Source: 40CM-4-68-19 sp036513415
Lineage (GTDB): Bacteria > Myxococcota > Myxococcia > Myxococcales > 40CM-4-68-19
DNA length: 64,000 bases
NCBI GenBank assembly: GCA_036513415.1
Contig: DATBZA010000017.1
Location: 1 to 64,000 of the forward strand
Direction: 5' to 3'
The notes beneath the pieces were generated by a model, which saw only the letters and a list, made by a program, of their open reading frames with translations, was not told where the DNA came from and searched no databases. Within the stretch, counting starts at the first letter, position 1; every line of letters begins with the position of its first letter. Both the position numbers and the translations under genes were made by a program. Positions 18,478 to 26,784 of the stretch are shown piece by piece.

Positions 18478-20472
18478 TCACATCCGGTCACCGAAGGCGG
18501 CTCGCCGCTTCCGCCACTGGATCGCCGCTGCCACGACCACCAGCACCAGGCCGGCCAGGTCGCTGGCGCTCGCGGGATGCATCAGCAAGAGCCCGGCGGC
18601 GATCAACATCGCGCGCTCCAGCCAGCCGGTCCGCTGGAGCATCCATCCCTGCACGCCGCACGCGAGCGCGGCGATGCCCAGAACGGCGGTCGCGGTGACA
18701 CGGATCACGTTTGCCGCGCTGCCCTTGAGCAGCAATCCGACCCCCGCGGGATCGAGCACGAACGCGAACGGCACCAGAAACGCGGGAAGGGTGTACTTCC
18801 AGGACTGGAGGGTGGTCCGGTACGGATCGCCACCGGTGATCGCCGCCGCGGCGAACGGCGAGAGGGCGGTGGGCGGCGACACCTCGGAGAGCACCGCGTA
18901 GTAGAAGATGAACATGTGCGCGGCGAAATCGGGCACGCCGAGCTTCGTCAAGGCGGGCGCCGCGATCACGGCGCAGATGATGTAGCTGGCCGTGACCGGG
19001 ACCGCGAGTCCGACCACCCAGACGACCAACGCGGTCAAGACGGCGGTAAGCAGGAGATTCCCGCCGGCGAGGTCGATGACGATGGAGCTGAACTTGAGCC
19101 CCAGGCCGGTGAGCGTGACCACGCCGACGATGATCCCGGCGGCGGCGCAGGTCGCCGCGACCGCGAGAACGCCCACCGAGCCAGCCTTCAGCGCCTGGAC
19201 CATCCGTGCCTGGCGGAGCGGTCTGCCCGGACCGGGTAGGAAGCTCAGGGCGGTATCCCTGCGCAAGAACGAGAGGGCGGCCGCAACGATGGTCGCCCAG
19301 AAGACTGCCGTGATCGCGCTGAAGCCGAGCACCATGAAAACGACCACCGCGATGAGCGACGTGAAATGGAACCCGCGCTCCTTGACCATCCGCCACACGT
19401 TCTGGCGCGGCCGGACCTCGACCTCGCGCGTGCCGAGCTTGCGCGAATCCAGCTCGACCATCAGGAACAGGCCCAGGTAGTAGAGGACCGTCGGGATGGT
19501 CGCCATCCAGATGACGTCCATGTACGAGATCTTGAGGTACTCGGCGATCAGGAAGGCGGCTGCGCCGAGTACCGGCGGCGAGATGATCGCGCCCAGGCCG
19601 CCCGCGGCGAGCAGACCGCCCGCGGCCTCCTTGCCGTAGCCCGCCTTCGCGAGCATCGGATAGGCGACCGACCCGATGGTCACGGTGGTGGCGACGCCGC
19701 TCCCCGACGGCCCGCCCAGCAGGAACGACGAGAGCACGATGGTGCGGCCGGCGGCGGCGCGGCTGCCGCCGGTCACCGCAAACGAGAAATCGATGAAGAA
19801 CTCGCCAGCGCCCGAGTATTTCAAGATCGCGCCATAGATGGTGAACAGGATGATGAACGTGGCCGAGACGTCGATGGCAGTTCCGAAGATGCCCTCCAGG
19901 GTCATGTACATGTGGCCGACCAGCCGCTCCACGTCGTACCCCCGGTGGGTCCAGGGCGGCGGCAGCCACGGGCCGGCGAACGCGTAGGCGACGAACGCGA
20001 CCACCACCAGCGTGAGGATCCACCCGGAGGTGCGGCGCGTGGCCTCGAGCACCAACACGATCAGGGTCACGCCGAAGAACAGATCCCACCTCGTCGGGGT
20101 GACGGCGCGCTCGATGAACTCGTCGAAGTCGATGAGGAGGTAGGCGACCACCGCTACCCCCAGCAGCGACAGCACCACGTCGAACCACTGGACCCGGTCG
20201 CGGAACCGCTTCGCCGCGGGGAACAAGAGGAAGCAGAGGAACAGCACGAACCCGACGTGGATCGCGCGGAGGATCTGCGCGGGGATGACCGCACGGGCGG
20301 CGTACAAATGGAACAAGGACATCGCTACCGCGACCGCGGTGAGGGCGCCGTCGGTCCAACCCTTGAAATGGCGGGCTGCGCCCTCCTCCTGCTCGATGAA
20401 CTGTTCGGCCTTTTGCCGGGCATCCTCGTCGACGACAGCGCCGTGATCGATGAGAGGCTCGCCGGGTGTCAT
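18478..20472 (-). CDS. TRAP transporter fused permease (DctQM-type)
   Basis: This 664-residue inner-membrane protein fuses the small (DctQ) and large (DctM) TRAP permease subunits, the form used with TAXI binding proteins for Na+- or H+-driven uptake. ATG 20472 overlaps the DUF1850 stop as ATGA. About 16 or more hydrophobic segments are present. DctM-type motifs include GGPSGSGVATTVTIGSVAYP, GGLLAAGGLGAIISPPVLGA and the late SEVSPPTALSPFAAAAITGG. The substrate is not predictable from sequence; characterised TAXI systems take glutamate or other dicarboxylates. It is the last gene of the TAXI-DUF1850-permease operon. Confidence 0.92.
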   Translation of the reverse strand: MTPGEPLIDHGAVVDEDARQKAEQFIEQEEGAARHFKGWTDGALTAVAVAMSLFHLYAARAVIPAQILRAIHVGFVLFLCFLLFPAAKRFRDRVQWFDVVLSLLGVAVVAYLLIDFDEFIERAVTPTRWDLFFGVTLIVLVLEATRRTSGWILTLVVVAFVAYAFAGPWLPPPWTHRGYDVERLVGHMYMTLEGIFGTAIDVSATFIILFTIYGAILKYSGAGEFFIDFSFAVTGGSRAAAGRTIVLSSFLLGGPSGSGVATTVTIGSVAYPMLAKAGYGKEAAGGLLAAGGLGAIISPPVLGAAAFLIAEYLKISYMDVIWMATIPTVLYYLGLFLMVELDSRKLGTREVEVRPRQNVWRMVKERGFHFTSLIAVVVFMVLGFSAITAVFWATIVAAALSFLRRDTALSFLPGPGRPLRQARMVQALKAGSVGVLAVAATCAAAGIIVGVVTLTGLGLKFSSIVIDLAGGNLLLTAVLTALVVWVVGLAVPVTASYIICAVIAAPALTKLGVPDFAAHMFIFYYAVLSEVSPPTALSPFAAAAITGGDPYRTTLQSWKYTLPAFLVPFAFVLDPAGVGLLLKGSAANVIRVTATAVLGIAALACGVQGWMLQRTGWLERAMLIAAGLLLMHPASASDLAGLVLVVVAAAIQWRKRRAAFGDRM

Positions 20473-20987
20473 GAATGCACGCGCAGCTGATCGCTCGTGC
20501 GAGCGAAACAGGCCCAGAGCCAGTGAACCACGGCAGGCCTGCGCACGGCCCGCATCACCAGGCGGTCCCCGTGATCGCCGAACTCCAGGAACGACCGTTC
20601 CAGCCCGCCGACCTGGAGCCGCTGCGGCGTCCCGGCGGCCACCCGGAAGACGATCTCCCGCATCTCGCGCTCCACGGCATGACGCTCTCCCGCCGCGGAG
20701 ATCCCGAGGTACTCGCGCACCGCCGCGCTCGGGCTGGACACCGATTTCAAGACGATGCGCCGCTCCGGGTCCACCATGAACTCCTCGGTGACCGGCCAGT
20801 CGTACATCGAGTGGTGAGAGGTCACCGAGAACGACTCTCCCTCGCCAAGGCCGACGCATGCCGCCTCACCCCGCGCGCCGTTCTCCAATTCGAGCACCGT
20901 CACGGGGTTCAGCGCCGCAGCAGCCGCGAGCGCGGCCGCGCCGCAACCGGAGATGCATCGGTGCGCCCTCCGGCCCGTCGTGATCAC
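20469..20987 (-). CDS. DUF1850 protein of a TAXI-TRAP operon
   Basis: This is a 172-residue protein. The start is GTG 20987, overlapping the binding-protein stop as GTGA. A hydrophobic Ala-rich N-terminus (GCGAAALAAAAAL, residues about 14-26) suggests export or anchoring. The DUF1850 core is visible: a VLELENG opening, ESFSVTSHHSMYDWPVTEEF and the later REIVFRVAAG. DUF1850 genes are repeatedly found between TAXI binding proteins and fused permeases, but their job in transport is unknown. It is coupled by 4-base overlaps on both sides. Confidence 0.82.
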   Translation of the reverse strand: MITTGRRAHRCISGCGAAALAAAAALNPVTVLELENGARGEAACVGLGEGESFSVTSHHSMYDWPVTEEFMVDPERRIVLKSVSSPSAAVREYLGISAAGERHAVEREMREIVFRVAAGTPQRLQVGGLERSFLEFGDHGDRLVMRAVRRPAVVHWLWACFARTSDQLRVHS

Positions 20988-21934
20988 TTGGGCTTGAGGC
21001 CCTTCTCGGCGAAGTACCTGGCTGCACCCGGGTGGAACGGGATGGGCGAGCCTCCCTCGTACTGGCTCGCGAGGTCCAGGTTGGCCGCCTCCGAATGGAC
21101 CGCGGCGAGGTCCGCCTTCTTCTCGAACAGGGTCTTCACGATGTCGTGGACGAGCTTCTCGTCCATCCCTTCGTGCACGACGAGGACGTTCCACACGTCC
21201 GCGACATGGGCGTCCTGGTCCTGCCTCGGATAGGATTTCGCGGGGATGACGCCCTTCACATAGAGAGACCCGTACTTCTTGACGAGGTTCGGGATCGCCT
21301 TGTCGTGGTCGAGAAGCTTGATCTTCGTTCCGGGAGTGGCGGCCAGATCGGTCACGGCGGCGGTGGGCACGCCGCCCGACCAGAAGAACGCGTCGATCTT
21401 CCTGTCCTTGAGAGCGTTCACCGACTCCGCGACCGAGAGCTTCTCGCGCTTGACGTCCTTCTCGGGATCGATCCCGTAGGCCTCCAGGATGCGTATGGCG
21501 ATGGTCTCGGTGCCGCTCCCGGGCGCGCCGGTGGAAATGCGCTTGCCCTTGAGATCTTGCATCTTCTCGATGCCGCGGCCCTCCTCCGTCACCCACTGGC
21601 TCTTGTTCGCGTAGAGCACGGCGATCGAACGGATGGGGACCTTCTCCTTGAACTTGCCGGTGCCGTTGAAGCCGTCACTCGCCGTATCCGCCAGGCTGAA
21701 GGCCACGTCCGCCTTTCTGGCCCCGATCAGCTTGATGTTGTCCACCGAGGCGCTGGTCACCTCCGCGGTCGCCTCCACGGCAGGGAGGTTCTTGCTGAGC
21801 ACGTTGGCGAGCCCGCCACCGAGTGGGTAGTACACACCGCCCGTTCCCCCGGTAGCGATGGAGAGCTTCACCGACTTCTGCTGCGCCTGGACGGGACAGA
21901 CCGTGAAGACGAGGGCGACGGCGATGAGCTTCAT
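20984..21934 (-). CDS. TAXI family TRAP transporter solute-binding protein
   Basis: This 316-residue periplasmic binding protein starts with the signal MKLIAVALVFTVCPVQA. The family signature is strong: LSIATGGTGGVYYPLGGGLA, DVAFSLADTA, GKRISTGAPGSGTETIA, DAFFWSGGVPTAAVTDLA and the C-terminal GGSPIPFHPGAARYFAEKG. It delivers its ligand to the fused permease two genes downstream. It is first in the operon, with a 115-base gap to the histidine kinase gene on the same strand. Confidence 0.94.
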   Translation of the reverse strand: MKLIAVALVFTVCPVQAQQKSVKLSIATGGTGGVYYPLGGGLANVLSKNLPAVEATAEVTSASVDNIKLIGARKADVAFSLADTASDGFNGTGKFKEKVPIRSIAVLYANKSQWVTEEGRGIEKMQDLKGKRISTGAPGSGTETIAIRILEAYGIDPEKDVKREKLSVAESVNALKDRKIDAFFWSGGVPTAAVTDLAATPGTKIKLLDHDKAIPNLVKKYGSLYVKGVIPAKSYPRQDQDAHVADVWNVLVVHEGMDEKLVHDIVKTLFEKKADLAAVHSEAANLDLASQYEGGSPIPFHPGAARYFAEKGLKPK

Positions 21935-22049
21935 GTCATTCTCCGTTTCGGGCGAGCGTGGGTTCGCGGTCCTCGCGTGGGCCGCGAGCGGACGTGGGCG
22001 TCAGGTGAAGAAAGCACGTTGCCACGCGCTCGGCCAGCCGCGGAGGGGC

Positions 22050-23489
22050 TCAGCGCGGCAGGAGCACGCGGACCTCGGTGCCCTCTTCGGCGGAGCTCCG
22101 CGCCTCCACGCTGCCGCCGTGCGCCACCGCGATCTGGCGCACGATGTAGAGCCCGAGACCCAGATTGCGCGACCCCGGCCCGCGCGCGCCCCGCTTGAAG
22201 GGCTCGAACAGCGTTGGCATCATCTCGGGCGCGATGGGCGCGCCGGCATTGCGGACCGAGAGCACCACCCGATCCGCCTCCGCCGTGCAACGCAGCTCGA
22301 CCGCCCGTCCCGGCGCTCCGTGTTCCGCGGCGTTCCGGAGGAGGTTTCCAATCAACTGCTCGAGCCGGGCCCGGTCCCAGGACCCGCTGCAGTCGCCTGT
22401 GGCGCTCACCTCGACCTGGATTCGCTCCTGTTCGGCCGCGAGGTCCGTGCAAAGCCGCGCCAGGTCGGTGGGAGCACGGCGGAGCTTGATGCCCCCGCCG
22501 ATGCGCGCCTGCGTGAAATCGAGCAGCGTTTCCAGCATGCGTGCGGCGCGCTCGGCCGCCGCAGCGATGCGTGCGACGGGTTTGCGCTGCTCGTCGCGGA
22601 GCTCGGTCATGCGCAGCAGGGTGGTGGCCAGCAACACGATGTTCAGCGGATCGCGCAGGTCGTGGCCGACGATGGCGAGCAGCTCCTCGGTGAAGGCCGC
22701 GACGCGCCGGACCTCGCTCTCGACGCGAGTCCGATCGGTCACGTCCAGCGCCGTTCCCACCCAGCCGATGGTCTTCCCGTTTTCGCGCACGGGAGCGGTA
22801 CGCGTGTAGAACACCCGGTACTCTCCGCTGTCGTCCCGCATCCGGTACTGCAGATCGAAGAGCTCCTCCCGGTGCACCCCGCGCGCCCGCTCGTGCATCG
22901 CTCTCTCGCGGTCGTCGGGGTGCAGGCGTTCCACCCAGGCATCGCGGACGATTCCGCCTTCTGGACCGAAGAACCGGCGCGCCATGCCGTTGAGGAACTC
23001 GGAGCGGCCATCGGCCCCGGTCCTCCACACCAGGGCGGGAATGGACTCCGCCAGGGTGCGCATGAGCAGCTCGGACTGGCTCTCCCGCTGCGGCCTGCCC
23101 ACCGCATGTACGACGATGATCTCGAGGACGCGCCCGGAGTCGTCGAGGACAGGCGCTCCGCGGGCGCGCATCCGGCAGAACGTCTGGTCGGCAAGCCGGA
23201 GGCGGTGCTCCACGGACCACGCTTTCCTCTCGTTCGCGGCAGCGAGGAACGTCTGGAGCGTCCGCTCCCGATCCTCGGGGTGCACGACCTCCAACCAGCC
23301 GAGGGGCGCCAGAAGCTGCTCCTCCGTCTGGCCGGTCAATTCCCGCCAGGCCGGCGCGTCGCGCAGAAGGTCGCCCGAGGCCGATGCCGACCAGACGATC
23401 TCCGGGATCGCCTGCTGCAGGGCACGGAACCTCCGCTCCGCGAGGTCCGGCAGCTGCGGCGCATGCGAGGAAGGAGAGGTGCCCAACAC
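22050..23489 (-). CDS. PAS-domain sensor histidine kinase
   Basis: This 479-residue soluble kinase has two PAS/PAC domains (about residues 18-130 and 142-255). The HisKA H-box is IVGHDLRDPLNIVLL with the phospho-acceptor His. An HATPase domain follows with N-box IGNLLRNAAEHG and G2 box LGLGLYIVRQIAVAHGG. In the G1 position it reads VRNAGAPI, so the usual Asp is Asn, as in several PAS and phytochrome-type kinases. No transmembrane segment or response regulator gene is seen, so the partner is elsewhere. Start is GTG 23489. It may sense the same conditions as the TRAP operon downstream, which is inference from proximity. Confidence 0.88.
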   Translation of the reverse strand: MLGTSPSSHAPQLPDLAERRFRALQQAIPEIVWSASASGDLLRDAPAWRELTGQTEEQLLAPLGWLEVVHPEDRERTLQTFLAAANERKAWSVEHRLRLADQTFCRMRARGAPVLDDSGRVLEIIVVHAVGRPQRESQSELLMRTLAESIPALVWRTGADGRSEFLNGMARRFFGPEGGIVRDAWVERLHPDDRERAMHERARGVHREELFDLQYRMRDDSGEYRVFYTRTAPVRENGKTIGWVGTALDVTDRTRVESEVRRVAAFTEELLAIVGHDLRDPLNIVLLATTLLRMTELRDEQRKPVARIAAAAERAARMLETLLDFTQARIGGGIKLRRAPTDLARLCTDLAAEQERIQVEVSATGDCSGSWDRARLEQLIGNLLRNAAEHGAPGRAVELRCTAEADRVVLSVRNAGAPIAPEMMPTLFEPFKRGARGPGSRNLGLGLYIVRQIAVAHGGSVEARSSAEEGTEVRVLLPR

Positions 23490-23653
23490 GCACTGGCAGT
23501 TAACACGGCCTTGGGTCGGACGGAAGTCTCAATCTTATCCCGGTGTTGCATTGCAAGACGGTTTCGTTCGCGGAGCCGATGCTGTCACACGAAGTTGCGT
23601 TGACTGCCTGGAAAGCGCGGTGCAGGCTCCCCCGCTGCCCAAAGGAGGCGCTC

Positions 23654-24040
23654 ATGGCCAATCCCTTCGTTCACGTCGAGCTGCACACCAATGACCTCGC
23701 GAAGGCCAAGACCTTCTACTCGAAGCTGTTCGGCTGGAAGCTGAAGGACATGCCCATGCCCGGAGGTGCTGACAGCTACACCATGATCGAAGTCGGCGAA
23801 GGAACCGGCGGCGGGATGATGACGGCCCAGCCTCCCGGTTCGCCCCCACGCTGGCAGGCTTACGTGGGCGTGGACGACGTGGCTGCGTCCACTCGCAAGG
23901 CGAAGGAACTGGGCGCGAAGGTCATGATGGACAAGACCGAGGTCGGCGATTTCGGCTTCATGAGCGTGATCATCGATCCGACGGGCGCCGCGATCGCGCT
24001 CTGGCAGGCGAAGCCGCCCCAGCGACCGCAGAAGAAGTAG
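23654..24040 (+). CDS. VOC family (glyoxalase/bleomycin-resistance fold) protein
   Basis: This 128-residue protein has one pair of beta-alpha-beta-beta-beta modules. ATG 23654 follows an AAGGAGG ribosome-binding site. The start FVHVELHTNDLAKAKTFYSK and the end DPTGAAIALWQ are standard for this subfamily. GWKLKDMPMPGG and YVGVDDVAASTRKAKELGAK are seen between them. His and Glu residues that could bind a metal are present, but the substrate cannot be assigned. Confidence 0.88.
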   Translation: MANPFVHVELHTNDLAKAKTFYSKLFGWKLKDMPMPGGADSYTMIEVGEGTGGGMMTAQPPGSPPRWQAYVGVDDVAASTRKAKELGAKVMMDKTEVGDFGFMSVIIDPTGAAIALWQAKPPQRPQKK

Positions 24041-24150
24041 TCGCCTCACCGACCCGGGCGCGGACGAGTCGCCCCCGAAGAGTTCGCGGTTGGACGCAAG
24101 GCCAATGGTCAGCGGCCGCAGGAAGGGGGAAGTGTACCCGGCGGCAAGTC

Positions 24151-24645
24151 ATGCCCGAAGTCAGCGTCGTCTCGGCCGCGGGGCGCGTCCTGCTGCTCGA
24201 CAGCTACATCAATCGTCCGGAGCTGCCGACGACGCCCTTGGACAAACGCCGCACGCCGATCGCGCTTGCCGCGGAAATCGGCAAGGGCCTGTTCTCGATC
24301 ATGGACAACCTGCCTCACCCCGACGTCCTCCTGGGCTCGATCGTCAGCCTCGGGGCGGCGAACAACCAGCAGCGCGATATCATCCAGTACACCCAGCACC
24401 TCAAGCCTAAGGTCTACTATCCGGGCCACTTGACGGACGTCGCGCAGGCGGGCTCCGCGCTCTATCACAAGCTCAGCTGGCGTGACACGGCGTACAACAT
24501 GGGTTTCCCGCAGAGCGAGTGGCCGGAATTCCGCTTGCAGATCGACCCGAACGACTTCCTGGTGCCGCAGGTGTTCAACCCGAGCGACGAGCGGTGGTCC
24601 AAGTCGCGGAAAGCGGAGGACCAGGTTCGCTCCCAGTGCCGCTGA
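24151..24645 (+). pseudogene. metallo-beta-lactamase-fold hydrolase remnant lacking the metal site
   Basis: This is a 164-residue open frame. It begins with what looks like the N-terminal strand region of an MBL-fold hydrolase (GRVLLLDSYINRPELPTTPL). It then jumps to the C-terminal half, with LGAANNQQRDIIQYTQHLKP, VYYPGHLTDVAQAG and a long acidic end. The H-x-H-x-D-H zinc motif expected between these halves is absent. The most likely reading is an internally deleted, inactive gene. No ribosome-binding site supports the ATG, and the upstream reading frame has no family resemblance. A small intact protein of another kind is less likely. Confidence 0.55.
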
Positions 24646-24674
24646 GCTGACGTCCGCCGTCAGCCGTCCTGTAC

Positions 24675-24700
24675 GGCGGCAGGTCTCCGTGACTGCCGCC
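24675..24700. terminator. bidirectional terminator-like hairpin
   Basis: GGCGGCAG (24675-24682) and CTGCCGCC (24693-24700) form a perfect 8-base stem with a 10-base loop. It lies in the convergent gap between the MBL remnant and the EamA transporter gene. A smaller GCCGT/ACGGC stem overlaps its left side. There is no clear T-run on either strand. Confidence 0.45.
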
Positions 24701-24714
24701 GCAAGCTGCGCTTC

Positions 24715-25560
24715 TCAGCGACTGGTGATCATCACGATAGCGGCCGCTGCGCACGCGAGCCCGATCGACTGCACGGGCCGCAGGCGTTCGCCGAGCACCA
24801 CCCTGGCGAGGAGCACGGTGCTGGCGGGATAGAGCGAGGCGAGCGTGGCCACGAGGCCGAGCGGTCCCTCGCGTACCGCGATGAGATAGAGCGCGTTCGC
24901 CAACATGTCGAGCGCTCCACAGGCGACGACTACAGGCACCACCGCGCGGGGAACGACGAGGGGAACCCTGGCCAGACGGGCGGCGGCCGCGAGCGCGACC
25001 GTGGACACGGCGCGGGCGATCAGGAGCGGCCAGAGGCCGGACGCGTTGCCGGCGCGCGCGAGGCAGACGAAGAACGCGCCGATAGCGACGCCCGAGGCGA
25101 GCGCGATGGCGAGCGAGCGATCGTGGCCCTCAGGCTTGCCAGCCGGGTCGTCATGGCGGCTGATCAGCGCGACCGAGGCAACGGCGACCGCGATGCCCGC
25201 GAGCGCCAGATGGCCCGGCCGTTCTCCGAGGCTGATCGCTACCAGCACCGGAATGGTGATGGAGCAGACAGCGGTGACCGGCGCGACCACGCTCACCCGG
25301 CCCACCGCGAGGCCGTAGTAAAGCAGCCCTACGCCCATTCCGCCGGTCGCGCCGGCACCCACCGCCCAAAGCCCGCCGATGAGGGAAGGCGGTTCGGCCG
25401 GAAAGAGCGGCAGCGCGAGCGCCACCAGCAATAGCCCGATGCCCTGGGACACCACGGTGGCGGACAGGGCCGCCGCGCGGCGCGCCGCCAGACCGCCGAG
25501 GAAATCGGCCGTCCCGTAGACCACGGCGGAGAGCAACGCCACGAGGAGAGCCACGCGCAT
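24715..25560 (-). CDS. EamA/DMT family transporter
   Basis: This 281-residue inner-membrane protein has about ten hydrophobic helices arranged as two EamA repeats of five. The repeat-end pattern is seen as GIAVAVASVALIS in the first half and GLACAAAAIVMITSR in the second. The second repeat has ASLYPASTVLLARVVLGERL, the standard EamA signature. Substrates in this family are mostly metabolites exported or imported by antiport; none can be named here. It is divergent from the ArsR gene. Confidence 0.87.
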   Translation of the reverse strand: MRVALLVALLSAVVYGTADFLGGLAARRAAALSATVVSQGIGLLLVALALPLFPAEPPSLIGGLWAVGAGATGGMGVGLLYYGLAVGRVSVVAPVTAVCSITIPVLVAISLGERPGHLALAGIAVAVASVALISRHDDPAGKPEGHDRSLAIALASGVAIGAFFVCLARAGNASGLWPLLIARAVSTVALAAAARLARVPLVVPRAVVPVVVACGALDMLANALYLIAVREGPLGLVATLASLYPASTVLLARVVLGERLRPVQSIGLACAAAAIVMITSR

Positions 25561-25644
25561 CCTTTCGAGGGACGCCTACCACAACGCGCCGATTGTCTCT
25601 GGAAACGCGCGGCGCGCCGCTCGACCTGTCATCGACCTATCTGC

Positions 25645-25673
25645 TTGACAGTCTGCGCATCGGAATGTATATC
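25645..25673 (+). promoter_or_regulatory. sigma-70-type promoter for the ArsR/SRPBCC genes
   Basis: TTGACA (25645-25650), a 17-base spacer and TATATC (25668-25673) make a near-consensus promoter. Transcription would start about at 25680, only some five bases before the ArsR ATG at 25685, so the message may be almost leaderless. ACCT-TT-AGGT between the -10 box and the ATG is a small palindrome where an ArsR dimer could bind and repress its own gene. Confidence 0.6.
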
Positions 25674-25684
25674 ACCTTTAGGTT

Positions 25685-26059
25685 ATGCAACCATCAGGCT
25701 ATAGACGAACGACCCCTGACCGGCTCGACGCCACCTTCGCGGCGCTGGCCGATCCCACGCGGCGGGCGATCCTCGCCCGCCTGGCAACGGGTGAGGCGTC
25801 GGTGATGGAGCTGGCCGCCCCCTTCGACATGAGCCAGCCGGCGGTCTCCAAGCACCTCAAGGTGCTGGAGCGCGCAGGCCTCGTCTCGCGCGGGCGCGAC
25901 GCCCAGCGAAGGCCCCGCCGGCTGGAGCCCAGGCCTCTCGCGGAAGCCACCGGGTGGCTGGAAGCCTACCGCAGACTCTGGGAAGAAAATTTCGAGCGCC
26001 TCGACGCCGTGCTCGAGGAGCTGAAGGCCGCGAAGAAGCATGGACGCAGCAAGCGATAG
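25685..26059 (+). CDS. ArsR-family winged-helix regulator
   Basis: This is a 124-residue DNA-binding protein. The fold is clear from LDATFAALADPTRRAILARL, the recognition helix region MSQPAVSKHLKVLERAGLVS, and the wing RDAQRRPRRL. It lacks the Cys metal-binding box of ArsR/SmtB sensors. It belongs instead to the group that pairs with AHSA1/SRPBCC proteins, and one such gene follows 13 bases downstream. It probably represses this operon; the inducer is unknown. Confidence 0.9.
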   Translation: MQPSGYRRTTPDRLDATFAALADPTRRAILARLATGEASVMELAAPFDMSQPAVSKHLKVLERAGLVSRGRDAQRRPRRLEPRPLAEATGWLEAYRRLWEENFERLDAVLEELKAAKKHGRSKR

Positions 26060-26072
26060 AGGAGACCGAACC

Positions 26073-26579
26073 ATGAAGAACAGCGGGGCCCTGCAAGTGA
26101 CTGCCCAGTCCGACCGGGAGATCGTGATGACGCGCGTCTTCGATGCTCCGCGCAACCTGGTCTTCGATGCCTACACCAAGCCCGAGCTGCTCAAGCGGTG
26201 GCTCGGGGTGTTCGGCGGCTGGTCGATGCCGGTCTGCGAGGTCGACCTCCGGGTGGGAGGCAAATATCGCTGGGTGTGGCGGAACACCGACGGAAGAGAG
26301 ATGGGAGTGCGCGGCGTCTACCGCGAGGTGGTGCGGCCCGAGCGACTGGTGAACACCGAGAAGTTCGACGACGCCTGGTACCCCGGTGAGTCGCTGATCA
26401 CGGCCACCTTCATCGAGCAGGGCGGCAAGACCACGCTTACGGCCACCATGCGCTACGAGTCGACGGAGGCCCGCGACGCCGTCATCAAGTCCCCCATGGA
26501 GAGTGGAGTCGCCAAGAGCTACGACAAGCTCGCCGAGCTGCTGGCGTCGGGGGAGAGCCAGAGGAGAGAGCGGACATGA
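26073..26579 (+). CDS. SRPBCC (AHSA1-like) domain protein
   Basis: This is a 168-residue START-like hydrophobic-cavity protein. ATG 26073 was chosen for the GGAG upstream; an earlier start would overlap the regulator. Family blocks are MTRVFDAPRNLVFDAYTKPELLKRWLG, cut here to its ends MTRVFDAPRN and KRWLG, then CEVDLRVGGKYRWVW and GVRGVYREVVRPERLVNTE. It ends GVAKSYDKLAELLAS, the usual AHSA1 closing helix. Its stop overlaps the next reading frame as ATGA. The ligand is unknown. Confidence 0.88.
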   Translation: MKNSGALQVTAQSDREIVMTRVFDAPRNLVFDAYTKPELLKRWLGVFGGWSMPVCEVDLRVGGKYRWVWRNTDGREMGVRGVYREVVRPERLVNTEKFDDAWYPGESLITATFIEQGGKTTLTATMRYESTEARDAVIKSPMESGVAKSYDKLAELLASGESQRRERT

Positions 26580-26784
26580 GCGAGACGCCTCGTCCACGCC
26601 GCATGCTTCGGAGCATCGGCGCCGTGCTCGCGGGCCTGGTCGCGGACCGGAGTTCGGGCCCAGGTGGTATGCGCTTGCGATCATCGCGATCGCGCTGCCG
26701 TGCGCGTGGGTGGGCGGTGCGCTCCGCGACATGCAGTCGCGTGCGCGCGCTGGCGTTTACCCCGGGGTGTCGCCGACGCGGTAG
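26576..26784 (+). pseudogene. internally deleted small membrane protein gene
   Basis: The ATG overlaps the SRPBCC stop as ATGA. The frame reads MLRSIGAVLAGLVA, an N-terminal membrane helix, and then turns to low-complexity nonsense. In another frame from about 26650, GPEFGPRWYALAIIAIALPC and AWVGGALRDM continue to a stop at 26784. These are the expected first and last helices of a four-helix protein often found after AHSA1 genes. The two middle helices, about 80 residues, are gone and the frame is broken at the join. The gene is dead, and the deletion point is near 26640-26650. Confidence 0.6.
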
